Shown: positions 29,502 through 41,124 of the stretch, piece after piece | How positions within the stretch are numbered: position 1 is the stretch's first letter | How the letters are laid out: each line of letters opens with the position of its first letter | Source: Prorocentrum cordatum | Taxonomy: Eukaryota > Sar > Dinophyceae > Prorocentrales > Prorocentraceae | Reading direction: 5' to 3' | DNA: 64,000 nucleotides | NCBI GenBank assembly: GCA_963575745.1 | Contig: CAUYUJ010001736.1 | Coordinates: forward strand, 499,002-563,001 | Notes under the pieces: model-generated | Seen by the model: the letters and a program-made list of their open reading frames with translations, nothing else | The model's database searches: none | Told to the model about the DNA's origin: nothing | Program-made: the position numbers and the translations under genes

Positions 29502-30729
29502 CGGCTGGAATCCAGTGAACGTGAAACAACTCAGCGGTCAAGGCCTGGCCGTTTTTTGATGAGTTCCTATCGGTTGTGGAAACGAATTTCATTATTCCAG
29601 AGCAGTGCGACCTGGCGCCCATTGTCTTTTTGAAGAAACCTGATGGTGGATACCGTCCGATCGGCATCTTGGCCACGTGCGCGCGGCTGCTTGGTCGCAG
29701 TTGGCACTCGGAGGCCAAGAAGCGGGAGCGCGAGCGCCACATTGACTGTGTGTGCGGCTCCAAAGGCAAGTCATGTGAGCAGCCAGTGTGGAAGCAGGCG
29801 GCCCAAGCAGAGGCGCCAATTTCCATTTGTGTTTTTTTCAGGTTCAGGGCTGATCGATCTTGAGAAGGCGCGCGAAAAAAATCCCACATGAAGTGCTGTG
29901 GGCCGCTTGCCAGAAGCACAGGTTTAGTCTTCGCCGCGCGCGCCTGCTCATTATGGTGCACGGGTGACCGAGGGTGGTAACGATCCGAGAGGTGGTTTTG
30001 AGTATCATCACGATCGCGTGCTCGATTATCGCTGGATGTTCGTTCGCGACGACGATGTTGCGAGTTGTACTAAATGACTCACTTGTTTACATGCAGACGT
30101 ATTGGCCATCGTTATCCTTGTATGTCATGGTAGACGATATTGCGATATCGGCAACCGGTTCGGAGAAGTTCGTCAGAGAATCCCTGTCTAGAGCACCCCC
30201 AGCACTCTGCAAACGACTGCGCAAGATGAAGTTCTCAGTGTCTAGGAAGAAGTGCCAGATCGTCGCGTCGCCCAGCAAGCTGGCGCAGGATCTTGGCACC
30301 AACCTCAAGAGTTTAAATTTTAAGGTGTGCTCGAGTGTCAAGAACCTCGGGCACGACTTCAGCCGGCAGGTAGGGAAAGGCAAGAGAGTTCTGAAAGGCC
30401 GTGTGAACAACCCCCGCAAGAGGTCCCATCGGTTCCGAGCGCTCCGACACCACGGGCGGGGGCTCTCAAGAGTGTTCCGAGCTGGTGGCTTAGCGTCGGC
30501 TTCGTATGGAGTCAGAGTGTGTGGCATGAATGATACAGATCTCTCTGACCTTCGAGCGGCGTCTGCTTTCGCCCTCTTCGGCAAGGCCAAGGGCAGGTCC
30601 CGGGCGGCGCAGCGACCTCAAGAAGGCATTAAGAACCCCCCCCGCCCCTTTCCGGTGGATTATAACGCCCCCGCGCCCTGGAGCGCCATGGCGCGCCAGA
30701 GGACCTGGCTGCGGGGACTTGGGGCCTAG
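29440..30729 (+). pseudogene. LINE ORF2, reverse transcriptase part, broken by frameshifts
   Basis: Pieces in changing frames spell an RT in order: VREALQKFKKNTAMGIDGWN, VFLKKPDGGYRPIGILATCA, LIDLEKA (motif A Asp), PHEVLWAACQKHRFSLR, IIAGCSFATTMLRVVL (motif B-like) and VMVDDIAIS (motif C; Val-Asp-Asp variant). The thumb region follows (MKFSVSRKKCQIVASPSK, KNLGHDFSRQVGKGKR). Frame changes lie at a T6 run near 29553 and an A7 run near 29875, with in-frame stops near 29963. It stops making sense at about 30729, where the repeat array begins. Confidence 0.75.
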
Positions 30730-33700
30730 CTAAGGCTTCGCAGGGCCTGGCAGTGCTCGGCGGAGGTTAGCAGGGGTTAGCAGGGGTGCGTAGCAGCGCC
30801 CTTGGCAGGGCCCTTAGCAGGAGGGGTGGGGAACAACTTGTTCTTCTTCTTCTTCTTCTTATTACGCGCATTGTTCCTGCTACATATTCTTATCGGAGTC
30901 ATCCTTATTATGCTTACTATCCATTAATATTGCACTACATTGTTGACATTCTCAACATTGTATTATTTCTCCCACCTATGAATCGTATTCTTATTGATCG
31001 ATTCGTATTCGGACCGCGCTCTGACCACGCCTAGGAGGGCTTAGCAGTGCTTAGCAAGGCTCAGCAGGCTCAGACTGCTCAGACTCACTCACACTCAGAA
31101 TCCTTGCGCGCCCGCTCCTCGGGCTCTCTCGTATTTCTGGGTCCGCGGGTGCTAAGATAACGCGGGGGCACGGGGCGGGGGGGCACCCTGGGGTGGGCCC
31201 CCCCCCTTGGATTGGAAGGCCGACGAACGTCTATTTCTTTAAGAGGATGTAGAAGGAATCGCATAGGAAGAGAAGGAACAGGAGGAGGAGGGGGAGGGAG
31301 GAGGAGGAAGAGCTAGGAAACAAAACGGAAACGCAGGAAAAGCAGAGTTCTGCCTGGGTTGTGGGTCAGGGACTTAAGAAGTGCCTGGGTTGTGCGTCAG
31401 ACAATAGAGCAGTGCCTGGGTTGTGGGTCGGAAACTGGAGCAGTGCCGGGGTTGTGACTGAATTTTTCTGCTCAGATTCACTCACATCCAGATTCATTGT
31501 GCTCAGAAACACTCACATTCAAAATTCGTGGTCCTTATTGGCATTGTGGTATTATTCATTAGTATGAATATTATTTGTATGATCATTATTGCTTGGCTTA
31601 TCATTAGCATTGTGAAACTCATGCTCAGACTTACTCACATTCAGATTCGCTCTGCGCCCGCGCCTCGGGCTCTGGAATTTCCGCGCCGCCCGGTGCCAAT
31701 GTAACGCCTCGGTGCGGAGCGGGGCGTTACCCTCCGATGGGCTCCCCCCGAGGACGGCCGACGAACATCGAGTTCTGTAAGGGGACTGCAATAGGAATCG
31801 CATGGGAACAGGAGGGCGAGGAGAAGGGGGAGGAAAGGGGGGGACAAGGAGGGGAAAGCGCCCAGGGACCCCAAGGACAGCCCGCGACTGTTCTCACGGA
31901 GCCTTTAAAAAACGCGGTAGCATGGCCTACCGGGGTTTGCCAGGGCTTAGCAAGGCGTAGCAGGCCTGAGCAGACCTTAGCAGGGCCTAGCAAGTCTTGA
32001 CAGAGCTTATTTGGGCTTAGCAAGGCTTAGCGGGCAACGCAGGGCTTCGCAAGGCGTAGCAGGGTTTAGCAGGGCTTCGCAGGGCTTCTCAGAGCTCAGC
32101 AGGGCTTATCAGGGCCGAGCAGAGCTTAGCAGGGCTCGGCAGGGCTTAGCATGGCTTCGCAGTGCATTCCAAGGGTGAGCAGTGCTTGGCAGGGCTCAGC
32201 AGGTAACCAGGCCTTGCAACGAATAACAGGGTTTACCAGAGCCTAGCAGAGCTTAGCAGTCAGATCTTAGCAGTGCCCAGCAGGGCCTAGCAGCACTTGG
32301 CAGGGCTTCGCAAGGCTTAGCAGTGCTCTGCAGGGCTTAGCAGGCAGAAGAGCCTAGCAGAACATATCAAGGCTTAGCACGGCCCAGCAGGGCCTAGCAA
32401 GGCTTATCATGACTGAGCAGGGCTAAACAATGTTTAGCAGGGTTTATCTGGGCTTACCAGGGCCTGGCAGGGCTCAGCAGGGCTCAGCAGGGCTTTGATT
32501 GCATGGCTTGGCAAGGCGTAGCAGGGCTTGGCAGGTCTGCACAGGGCTTGTTTAACAGGGCTGACCAGGCTTAGGCAGGGCTAAGCAGGGCTTAACCTCG
32601 GATCGCGCTCGGACCACGCCCAGCAGGGCTTAGCAGGGCTTAGCCTCGGACCGCGCTCGGACCACGCCTAGCTTAGCAAGGCTTAGCGGGGCTTCGCAGA
32701 GCTTTGCCGGGCTTAGCAGGCCCTGGCAGGGCGTTGCAGGGCTTAGCAGGGTTTGGCAAGGTCTAGCAGGGCTTAGCAGGGTTTCGCAGGGCTTACCAGG
32801 GCCTAGCAGGGCTTCTTTGGATTTAGCAGGACGTAGCAATGTTTAGCAGGGCTTACCAGGGCCTGGCAAGGCTGAGCAGGGCTAAGCAGCTCTCGCACGG
32901 CTTAGCCTCGGACCGCGCTTGGACCACTCCTGGCAGGCCATCGCAGGGCGTAGCAGGGCTGAGCAGGGCCTGCTTGGCAGGGCTTAATTCGCACAGTTCG
33001 GCAGGGCCTTGCACAGGGCGTAGCAGGGCTTAGCAGGGCCTAGCAGGATTTAGCATGGCGTAGCAGGGCGTAGCAGGGCTTCGCAAAGCTTCCCAGAGCT
33101 CAACAGCGCTTGGCAGGGCTTGACAGGTCTTAGCGGGGCTTATAATGGCTTTGCAAGGCTTAGCAGAGCTTGGTAGGGCACAGCAGGGTTCATTTACCAG
33201 GCCTGAGCACGGCAAAGCAATGCTTAGCAAGGCTCAGCAGGGCTTAGCAGGGCTTAGCAGAGCTTAACCTCAGACCGCGCTCGGGCCCACGCCTGGCAGG
33301 GCTCAGCAGGGCTTAGCAGGGCCCAGCAGGGCTTAGCAAGGCCCAGCAGGGCTCAGCAGGGCCGAGCAAGGCCAAGCAAGGCGCAGCAGGGCTTAGCAGG
33401 GCTCAGCAAGGCTTAGAATGGCTTAGCAGGGCTTAGCAGGGCTTAGCAGGGCTTCGGCTCGGACCACGCACGCTCGGACCATTCTTGGCAGGCCATCGCA
33501 GGGCGTAGCAGGGCTGAGCGCTGCCTGCCTAGCAGGGCTTAACTAGCACGGCTTGGCCTGGCCCTGCACAGGGCGTAGCAGGGCTTAGCAGGGACTTGCA
33601 GGATTTAGCATGGTTTAGCAGGGCTTAGCAGGGCTTCGCAGAGCTTCCCAGAGCTCAGCAGGGCTTGGCAGGGCCGGGCAGGGCCCAGCACGGCTTAGCA

Positions 33701-34380
33701 GGGCTTAGCAGGGCTTGGCAGGGCTTGGCGAGTCTTGGCAGGGCACAGCAGGGCTTATTTGGCATGGCCAAGCAGGGCTTAGCAGTGCTCAACCTCTGAC
33801 CGCGCTCCGGCCCATGCCTAGCACGGCTTAGCAGGGCACAGCAGGGCTCAGCAGGGCTTAGCAGGGCTTAGCAAAGCTCAGCAGGGCCTAGCAAGGCAAA
33901 TCAGGGCTGAGCAGGGCTTAGCAGGGCTTAGCACGGCTCAGCAGGGCTTAGCAAGGGCTAACAAGGTCTAGCAGGACCTAGCAGGGCTTAGCAGTGCTTA
34001 GCAGGGCCCAGCAGGGCTTAGCCTCGGACCGCGCTCGGGCCAGGGCATAGCAGGGCTTAGCAGGACTTCGCAGGGCTTTGCCTCGAACCCAGCCCGGACC
34101 ACGCCTCGCAGGCCATAGCAGATCGTAGCAGCGCTGAGCAGTGCTGAGCAGGGCCTGCCTAGCAGGGCTTAACTAGCAGGGCTTAGCAGGGCCCTGCACA
34201 AGGCGTAGCGGGGCTTAACAGGGCTTGGCAGGGGCAGGGCTGCGCAAGCCCTAGCAGAGCTGAGCAGGGCTTAGCAAGGCCCCTCGGCCTGCAGGGCTCA
34301 GCAGGGCTAAGCGGGGCTTAGCAGGACCTACCAGGGATAGAGGTCCACAGAGGTCTGGGCTAGATCCTTGACATTCGTTG
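30730..34380. repeat. Large array based on a 10-bp unit (AGCAGGGCTT) with higher-order repeats
   Basis: From 30730, and almost without interruption at 31920-34350, the decamer AGCAGGGCTT and one- or two-base variants recur. Blocks containing CTCGGACCGCGCTCGGACC are interspersed at about 32592, 32645, 32908, 33270, 33796 and 34023. Longer units repeat: TGGCAGGCCA with the same downstream order starts at 32931, 33486 and, as TCGCAGGCCA, 34106 (spacing 555 and 620). A diverged pair at about 31070 and 31620 has a similar spacing of about 550. No ORF is supportable. The array sits between RT and post-RT parts of one LINE. Confidence 0.85.
31344..31460. repeat. About 31-bp tandem repeat, four units (GTGCCTGGGTTGTGGGTC)
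   Basis: TGCCTGGGTTGTGGGTC or close variants start at about 31351, 31382, 31413 and 31444, separated by AGAGCA-like spacers. It is embedded in the larger array region. Confidence 0.75.
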
Positions 34381-34529
34381 CGACACCCTCTCTTGGCCTT
34401 ATTGGGGCGGCCACCGATGGATTTTGTTTTCTGTTTGCGGCGGGTGCTAAGTTTATCGTTTTGCGAAAACTGCCCGCCTGGAATATTGGAAAAAACCGGT
34501 GCTAGGAATAACCTAGGGGGGGTGACTTA

Positions 34530-35033
34530 ATGCTTAGTCAGGGTTACCTGTTGCATGATCCGCCCGACCTCGACCCAGCGTACCTGATAGACACCTTGCC
34601 TCTCACGGCGTGGCTCCAGGCTCTCCACGTGGGTTGGGCTCCTCAGGGCGTTATGCAGACCATCCTTGAGACCGGCCTGTCCAAGATCAATCTGGGATGG
34701 GCCACTGTGCGTGGCCCTGGGGGAGCTGTAGCATTGACGTTGCGTCGGCTTGGGTGGCAAACCAGGTATTTCAAGCTTCGGGTGGATCCTCAAGGGCTCG
34801 TGGTGGACCTCGAAACGGTTAGCATCAAGACCCTCGAAGCGATCATCCACAGGGGCCTCAAGAGGCACCAGGAGCTGCAAGCGGCTAAACAAATGGGCTG
34901 GAATGGGACCCCCTTCTTGGACCCGATCAGGGCAGAGCTGCAAGTCCCTCGGGCCAAAGGCCAAGGAGGGGCGGTTGATCTTGTTTCAATGCACATGTCA
35001 GGTGGGCTGTGGACGCAGTCAAAGATTCTGTAG
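34530..35033 (+). pseudogene. LINE ORF2, post-RT region (continuation after the array)
   Basis: A frame of 167 codons contains DPPDLDPAYLIDTLPLTAWL, RRLGWQTRYFKLRVDPQG and SIKTLEAIIHRGLKRHQELQ. This type of sequence lies between RT and RNase H in dinoflagellate LINEs, and it is the expected continuation of the RT fragment that stops at 30729. It loses sense at about 35030 where another insert begins. Confidence 0.55.
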
Positions 35034-35497
35034 GCTTACGCCACACCGCCGACCCCTTGTTTTTTTGGAGGCAATCTCGGACGACGGAGGCGGAAGTGGC
35101 GGCGAACCAGTGCGACTCGAAAGATGCGGGGGAGAGGTTTTGCAGGGCGTGCGCCCGCAACGAGAAGGGTGGGCGGAACGAGAAGGCGGATGCCGAGAAT
35201 CGCAAGCGGAAAGCAGAGGCGGACGCGAAGCCGCTGACGTGCGCGGCGTGCAAAGGCGCGTTCTCGGACACGAAACATTTGAAGCAGAAGCAAGTGGAAC
35301 ATCATCGAGCGGCGAAAGGAGCTAAAGTGGTGTGCAGAAGCTGCGAGGAACTCGGGTTCACAGCGCGCAGTTGCCAGGCTTATCGGTGCAGCGGCGCGTG
35401 CAAGAGAGGACTACCAAAGTCGGCGTTCCCCGGCCCGCACAATGTCCCGCGCGACGCAAAGAAGGGCACCCTAAAGTGCAAGACGCGCAAATGATGC
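35009..35497 (+). CDS. Small cysteine-rich zinc-binding-type protein
   Basis: A frame of about 160 codons has CxxC pairs at regular spacing: FCRACARN, LTCAACKGAFSDTK, VVCRSCEELG, YRCSGACKRGLPKSAF and LKCKTRK. The linker between the first and second pairs is Lys/Glu/Ala-rich (NEKADAENRKRKAEADAK). Such C-x2-C modules with Phe or Tyr in the knuckle look like zinc ribbons, and I recall similar modules as repeated families in dinoflagellates, function unknown. The last module has only one Cys before TGA, so it may be truncated. The first ATG (35009) lies in LINE-derived sequence, so the true start or an upstream exon is unclear. Confidence 0.5.
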
Positions 35498-35579
35498 CCA
35501 ATCGGTTGCGCGTACTGGGCAGAAAAGGGAAGACGGGAAGAGGAGGATGGGGGGTGAGGCAGAACATGGGGGAGAAGCA

Positions 35580-36475
35580 TCGGTGAGGATGGGCTGAAGC
35601 GGGGCAGGAAGAGGAGGAGGGGAACGAGGAGGAAGTGTAGGAGGAGGAGGAAGAGGATGAGGAGGGGGGCCTGAGATGAGGCTCCGGGTTATGGGGCTGG
35701 GCGCGACTCGAAAAATTTGTGTGTTCGGAGATGTGCGATGGGATCTTGCGGGGGGGCTTCTTGCGGGCCTCTTGGAGCAGTTTCGAAGGCTCTTGGGGGC
35801 CGTTTTGGGGCCTCTTGGTAGCTTCTTGGGCGCCTCTTGGAACGTTTGGGGGGCCTTTTGGGGGGTTCTTGGGGCCTCTTTGGGGCCTCTTGGGGCCTCC
35901 TGGGGGCCTCCTGGGGCGTAAGGCTGGGTTTTCCGGTGCGCGGTCTCTCTCTGGAGCCCCTCTTGGGCCCGTCTCCGGGAGGTTCTTGGGCCGTCTTGGG
36001 CGGCTCTTGGGCCGTCTGGGGGCTCTCTTGGGCCGCCTTGGGCGGCTCTTGGGCCGTCTGGGGGCTCTCTTGGGCCGTCTTGGGGGCGTCGTGGAGGCCT
36101 CTTGTGCCGTCTTGGAGCAGTCTTGGGAGCTTCTTGGGAGCTTCTTGGGCTGTCTTGGAGCGTCGGAAGGCTGAAAAGGCGAAAATGACGAAAACATCAA
36201 AAACAAAACAATGAAAATCAACGATTTTGGCCTCTTGGGGCGCTCTTCGGGGGCTTCTTGGAGGTCTCTTGGGGCGTCTTGGAGGTCTCTTCGGGCGTCT
36301 TGGAGCCCTCGTGGGGCGTCTTGGGGGCCTCTTGGGGCCTCTTGGGCGCTTCTTGAGGCGTCTACGCGGTCTCTTGGGGCGTCTGGGGGCCTCTTGGAAC
36401 GTCTGGGAGGCCTCGTGGGGCGTTTTTGGCCCGTATTTGGGCCCTTTTGGGCCCGGAAGAGCGTCGTGAGTCGCT
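35580..36475. repeat. CTTGGGG-based array (units of about 15 and 45 bp)
   Basis: After an AGG-rich stretch (35590-35670), CTCTTGGGGCGT-like words repeat from about 35750 to 36470. In the middle a 45-bp higher unit containing CTCTTGGGCCGTCTGGGGG repeats. Minus-strand ORFs of 269 and 431 codons (Arg/Pro/Lys periodic) and plus-strand Leu/Gly/Ser ORFs are translations of this array. A short AT-richer interruption (36185-36230) contains ATCAAAAACAAAAC. Confidence 0.8.
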
Positions 36476-36612
36476 CGTAGTCGCCCCCCCCCCCCCACCC
36501 CCCCCTTCCAAATCGACCGGACCGGGTTCCCAGGGGAGGGGTTTGGGGAGGGGGAAGCATCTCACACGCCGATGACCCAAGGGGTCGGCGGATTTTCGAA
36601 GAGCGGTATTCT

Positions 36613-37689
36613 TTGACGTCGGCCTGCAGGTGGTGCGGACACCCCTCAGGCACGGTATCTCACCGACTTTACGGATGCGGCGGCTTAGGGGCATGGCGTC
36701 GTGATCAAGGATGTGATGAGGTCGTGTCGATCGGTCGTGAGTTCCCTGGGAATTGTCTAGTTGATTATGGCGTCACTGACAGTATGAGAGACGCCATGCC
36801 TCCGCCCTTGCAAGAACACGAATGTCCTCAGCGTGGTGTCCTCGTTTGTGGTTACCTTGGAGAAGAGATTTGTATTGACGGATCGGGAGCCAACCCATAT
36901 GTGGAGTGGATGGCGAGGGCAGGATGGGCGGTCGTTTCTCTCAGGCAGTGCAGCGAGCAAGTTTCAGCGGTGGCCTACGGGCCTGTGCCAGGTCCTGTGT
37001 AGAGTGCCAAGCGCTACGCGTTCTACATGGCATTGTGTCTTATGGGGCCCAGGGCGACCATAATCACGGACAACCAGGACCTCATATTAGGTCTCCACCC
37101 TGGCAACTGGCAGGCTGACAAGTATGCGAAGTTGGGGGCTCTAGAGCATCCTGTGTGTCCCCAGCTGGATCGAAGGATCCAGGCTGCCAAAAACTTCGGC
37201 TGGCATTTATCGAGGGTCCTGGCAGGCTCTCTGAAGCGTCTCAGTAGTTTAGGGCTTCCAGATGTAGATAAGGTCCCGAGGGCTACAAAGGTCCCCAGGC
37301 AGACCCAGATGGCAAGCGAGGAAGCCCTGTGCGTGCTAAAACTCACCGCGGGGGATCGATGCCACCTGCTGCGCACAGCTGGCGGCAGGTGGGGATGCAC
37401 AATGTGTGGAGTGAATGCCGCTCGTCGAAGCGCGGTCATCCAGAGCGAGTGTCCAGGCCAGCCGAGAGTGCTGGCGAGGACGCATGAGACTCATAGAATG
37501 TGGGTGATCGGCTCGGATTTGCATTTCTGCACGCAGTGCGGGTGCCACGCGCGGAAGCAGGTCAAGGACCTGGCCGCGCGTTGCCTCCGCTCTGCCGGGG
37601 CGGGGAAGGCTGGGGCTTTGAAGTGTGCGCGCCAGGGCGTAGATCCCACTTCCAAGAAGCGCGCGGGGCGCCCCTTCCCCGCCCATTAA
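36613..37689 (+). pseudogene. LINE ORF2, RNase H and C-terminal zinc region
   Basis: CRWCGHPSGTVSHRLYGC matches the CxxC...H...C zinc motif before RNase H in this LINE type. RNase H follows with ICIDGSGANPYVEWMARAGW (first Asp) and IITDNQDLI (another Asp); between them TAG at about 37000 and a frame change remove the helix with the catalytic Glu. C-terminal GCTMCGVNAARRS and FCTQCGCHARKQVKDLAARC complete the usual double zinc tail. Stop at 37687-37689. This is the 3' end of the plus-strand LINE that begins near 26780. Confidence 0.75.
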
Positions 37690-37739
37690 TGTTCCCCCGC
37701 GGGCCAGTCTTTCACTGAGGGATTGCGTCCGCAGAGGCT

Positions 37740-37835
37740 CCAGAGGCTCCAGGGAAGGGGGAGGGGGAGGAGGGGGAGGTAGGGGGATGGGGAGGAGGAG
37801 GAGGAAGAGGAGGAGGAGGAGGAGGAGGAGGATAT
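37740..37835. repeat. GGA/GAGG microsatellite between two LINE 3' ends
   Basis: Purine-only AGGGGGAGG then GGA triplets. It separates the plus-strand LINE end (37689) from the minus-strand LINE end (about 37890). Confidence 0.85.
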
Positions 37836-37889
37836 GGGATTGGATTGGACTCGAGCGGAGACCAGGTCAAGCCTGGGCGCAGTCCAATC

Positions 37890-40195
37890 TCAAGGAGCAG
37901 GCCAGGGGACTCCGCACTTGGGCGTGAGTCCTCGCGAAAGGCGGCTCAGCACCTCTGCTCCCGCCTTGGTGGGGCGGCGTTGCGGGGGGCAGACTTTACA
38001 GGGGCCCCGTGTGTTCGCAGTGCCGAAACTCCCACAAACAACACAATTACGCACGCCCTCAAGAACCTCGAGGGTGCGCGCACTATCAGCTTGCATAGAC
38101 AAGGGGTGGCAGGGGGGATCTTCAGGCGCCAAAGCGCGAGCCCCCGAACAACGACCAGGAAGGAAGCGTCTTAGAAGGCCCTTCATCGGGAACTTGCGTC
38201 TTCAAGCCGGCAGAACGCTTGACACAGGAGTGGCCTGCTGCAGGGAGGCGGGCCTTCCTGGTAGCGAAGGCCGACAGAGCACGGGGCTTGCGCAGGGCAC
38301 GTCCAACGCGGACTGAAGCCATGCGCTTGCATGACTCAGCGACTTCCAAATTTATTGCAAGCAACCTACTTAGAATGGAGTGGGCCAGCTCATCTTGCTG
38401 TCGAACTCTCTGAACGACATCTTCTGGAATTGCATTGGAACCTGCGGCCCATCCTGCGAAGAAGCCTGCGCGCCAGTTCAGGAAATTCTCATCAGATTCG
38501 ATTTCCGGAATTCCGCTGCATATCTGGGGTAGCATGATACTTAGTCCTTAGTGCCACATTGTTACCAGGCCCACGATTATTTAAAGCATGCCACGCTTGA
38601 GCCCGCAAGTCCAGCATGGGTGAGGCCTTAGCAATCGAGGAACGCGGTTTCGCCATGGCACGACGCAGCGGGAGATAGCCAGTGTAGCATGCAATGTCAC
38701 CGCGCGTGTGATTGAGGGCCACGAGGAAGGCGAAGAGTTCGGCCCTAGGACTCGATTGCTCAGTGGTCGGGAGGGAACCACAATATATAGCATCTAGCCC
38801 AGGTCCATCACCGACAGGAGGTCCCAAACGGACAATTGCCCAACCACAACGTCTTAACCTATCGTCTTTGGCATGTTGACCTTCAGACCCATCGAGCCCC
38901 CACAGGCCTCCATCGAGCTTCTGAAGAGGCCCTAAGAGCCCCCAGGACCACGCCCGAGAGTAGTGAGCAGGAACCCGCCCAGCAGTAGAGGCAAGAGGTG
39001 GAAGACCTCGAGTCCACAGGGCACTGTCGGGGGCGGCAGCGTCAGCTTGAGGTCGCAGATGAGATGTGAGAAGCACGGCCGTATGACTCATGTATTCATT
39101 GCTGGGGCACTGCCGACATCTATGCATCATCGACTCTTTCTCATCTGCACACCTAGGGCACTTGCCCGAGGTCATGTACCCTGACGGGAGCAAACGCTCA
39201 TCTGGCCAACAGGCCCCAAGTGCAAGTGTGACGATCATTGCTGCTCTCTGGTAGTCGCCGTCCTGCGCCAGCGACCGATGAAGCTTCCTGAATACAGTGA
39301 AGCCGACGCCGTGCTCGACTCCTGCCGCGCAAAAATGCTCGGGCGCCTTTGACCAAACCTGGGCTCTACACGTTTCACGAACCCGACGACCGAGATGATA
39401 GCGAAAGCCAGGAACCCCAAGTCGGAGATCGAGGGGCCAGGAACTTCCCAGATATCAATGGCCCTTGGAATCCAACCGAGGTCCAGGACAGTAACACACA
39501 CGGCCGCAATAGGGCCCTTCACAAGCCTCCATTTTTTAGCCGCAGGTTTCTGGCCGAATGCTTCAGCATATCGAGACCATGTTCGACGGGCACCAGCCTG
39601 AATGCCTGGTGGCAGAGACCCCAGGCATCCGTCAACAGGGTAAGTCGTTCTACTCGGAGGCGAACAATCGGATCGTCGTTGAAATCACTCAGGACCTGAA
39701 GAACCGGAGTCGTACAAGCTCCAGAGCTCCAGAACCCTGAACATGCCGCAGCAGTGCCACGCAGCTTCTTCACTTCCCCAGGAGGGATCCCCATGGCCCC
39801 ATGGCCCCACGTACAGGCTGACAGGATTCCTGGTATGAGAACCTTCCTTGAGCGTCCGCACAGCTGCGCCAGATATCTAAGCTTCAATCTTCTCCGAAAA
39901 GCACTGCCTCGTCTGGGCTTAATCCCCCAGGTGGACCGACGTCTAGTAAGGGTAGTAACAGTGCCAAGATCTTTCACGGATTCCCCAAAGCTCAGGACGA
40001 GGCTAAACTTGGCAAGCTCGGCGCGCATCATCTGCTGGACTGCCTTGCTGGACGCGAGGGCGGTAGACTTGGTTGAAATTCAGCAACCCAACTCCTCGAC
40101 GCCATGCTGGAAGGAGGCTACAGCCTGGGGGGAGTACTTGGTCAGGAAGGCTGGCGTACCGCGCAGGAACTGCATAACGCCGTCACCGTAGGACT
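37890..40195 (-). pseudogene. Second LINE, 5'-truncated 3' half, opposite orientation
   Basis: Read on the minus strand from about 40195 down: KSTALASSKAVQQMM and ESVKDLGTVTTLTRRRS (RT thumb, compare KNLGHDFSRQ of the plus LINE); KNGGLMKGPIAAVCVTVLDL and GWIPRAIDIWEV (post-RT). Then CPRCADEKESMMHRCRQCP (zinc motif) and RNase H with LWGLDGSEG, CGWAIVRLG, PRAELFAFLVAL (Glu) and CYTGYLPL, where the third Asp is Thr or lost. The zinc tail is NCVVCGSFGTANTRGPCKVC. Frameshifts separate these parts (about 39520, 39235, 38500). The endonuclease and most of RT are missing, as in 5'-truncated LINE copies. Confidence 0.7.
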
Positions 40196-41124
40196 TAATT
40201 AGGACTCGGACCATGAGGCTCGTGTTGGGGCCTTCGGGGTGGGATGGTTGTTTCCCAGACGGAAGAGCCTTCTAGGCCGTTTGACTATGCAAGGTCGTTG
40301 TGGTTCGGTACATAAGGACATCTTAACATGTGAATATGCATGAGGTCTGTGATTCCGATAACATATACGCGAAAAGTGCATGTGTTTTGATATATCACGC
40401 GGATGACGGTACATAAAATCGCCACACAGACGCAATACCATTCGAAACCAGTTCGCCAAAGTTTGCCGATTGTGTTGCCGAGTTTCACGACCCAGTACGA
40501 AAATCACGTATATTTGTTGGTGAGTATTCGTATGGTCTCAAATACATAGTCGCTGTTTGCGGTTTGACATTGCTTTTGGGGGGGCGTGCACTGCTCTGTG
40601 CGGTTATGGAAGGACGAATGGCGGCAATGATAATTGCTAGGATGTCTCACTCCCTCTGCGGCCGCCGCGGACTCCAGGGCAGTCTTGCGCGACCACGGCT
40701 GCCGCCGCCAGAGGGCTCTCGACGCCCCCCGAGGCGGCAAACTCAAGAGAAACACCGTGCCTGGAGCTGAGCCGCTGCTGGTGCAGCTCTTCTGTCCTAC
40801 TTGCCTGGGTCCTCCTCCTCCTCCGTTTTCCCTGTTTCTCCTCGGCATCCCGCCTACCCCCTCTCCTATTATCGTATTCCGTATTCGTATCATCCATCTT
40901 CCCTCCTCCTTTTACATTTCCCTTCGCTCCTCCTCTTTCTCCTCTTCTCACTCCCTCCTTCCTCCCTCCATCCCACTTCCCCTCGGACTCCTTCTCTCCC
41001 TCCTCCTCATTTCCTTCATTATCCTCCCATCTCCTCCTCCTCCTCCTCAAAAAAAAAAACTCCACCTCGGGCTCTGCCTCGATCTCAGCTCAGGCGGAGC
41101 TGTCCAGCGCACAGGCGCACAGGC
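40196..41124. other. Spacer without recognisable gene; CT-rich tract at 40800-41050
   Basis: 40270-40520 is AT-richer unique sequence. From about 40800 to 41048 the plus strand is CCT/CTT-rich, followed by an A run (41049-41058). It lies just 3' of gene B, so part may be its 3' untranslated region. Confidence 0.45.

Noticed and set aside
35358-36653. Minus-strand ORFs of 431 and 269 codons (Arg/Pro/Lys-rich)
   Set aside because: Periodic at 15 and 45 bp because of the CTTGGGG array; no non-repeat coding sequence.
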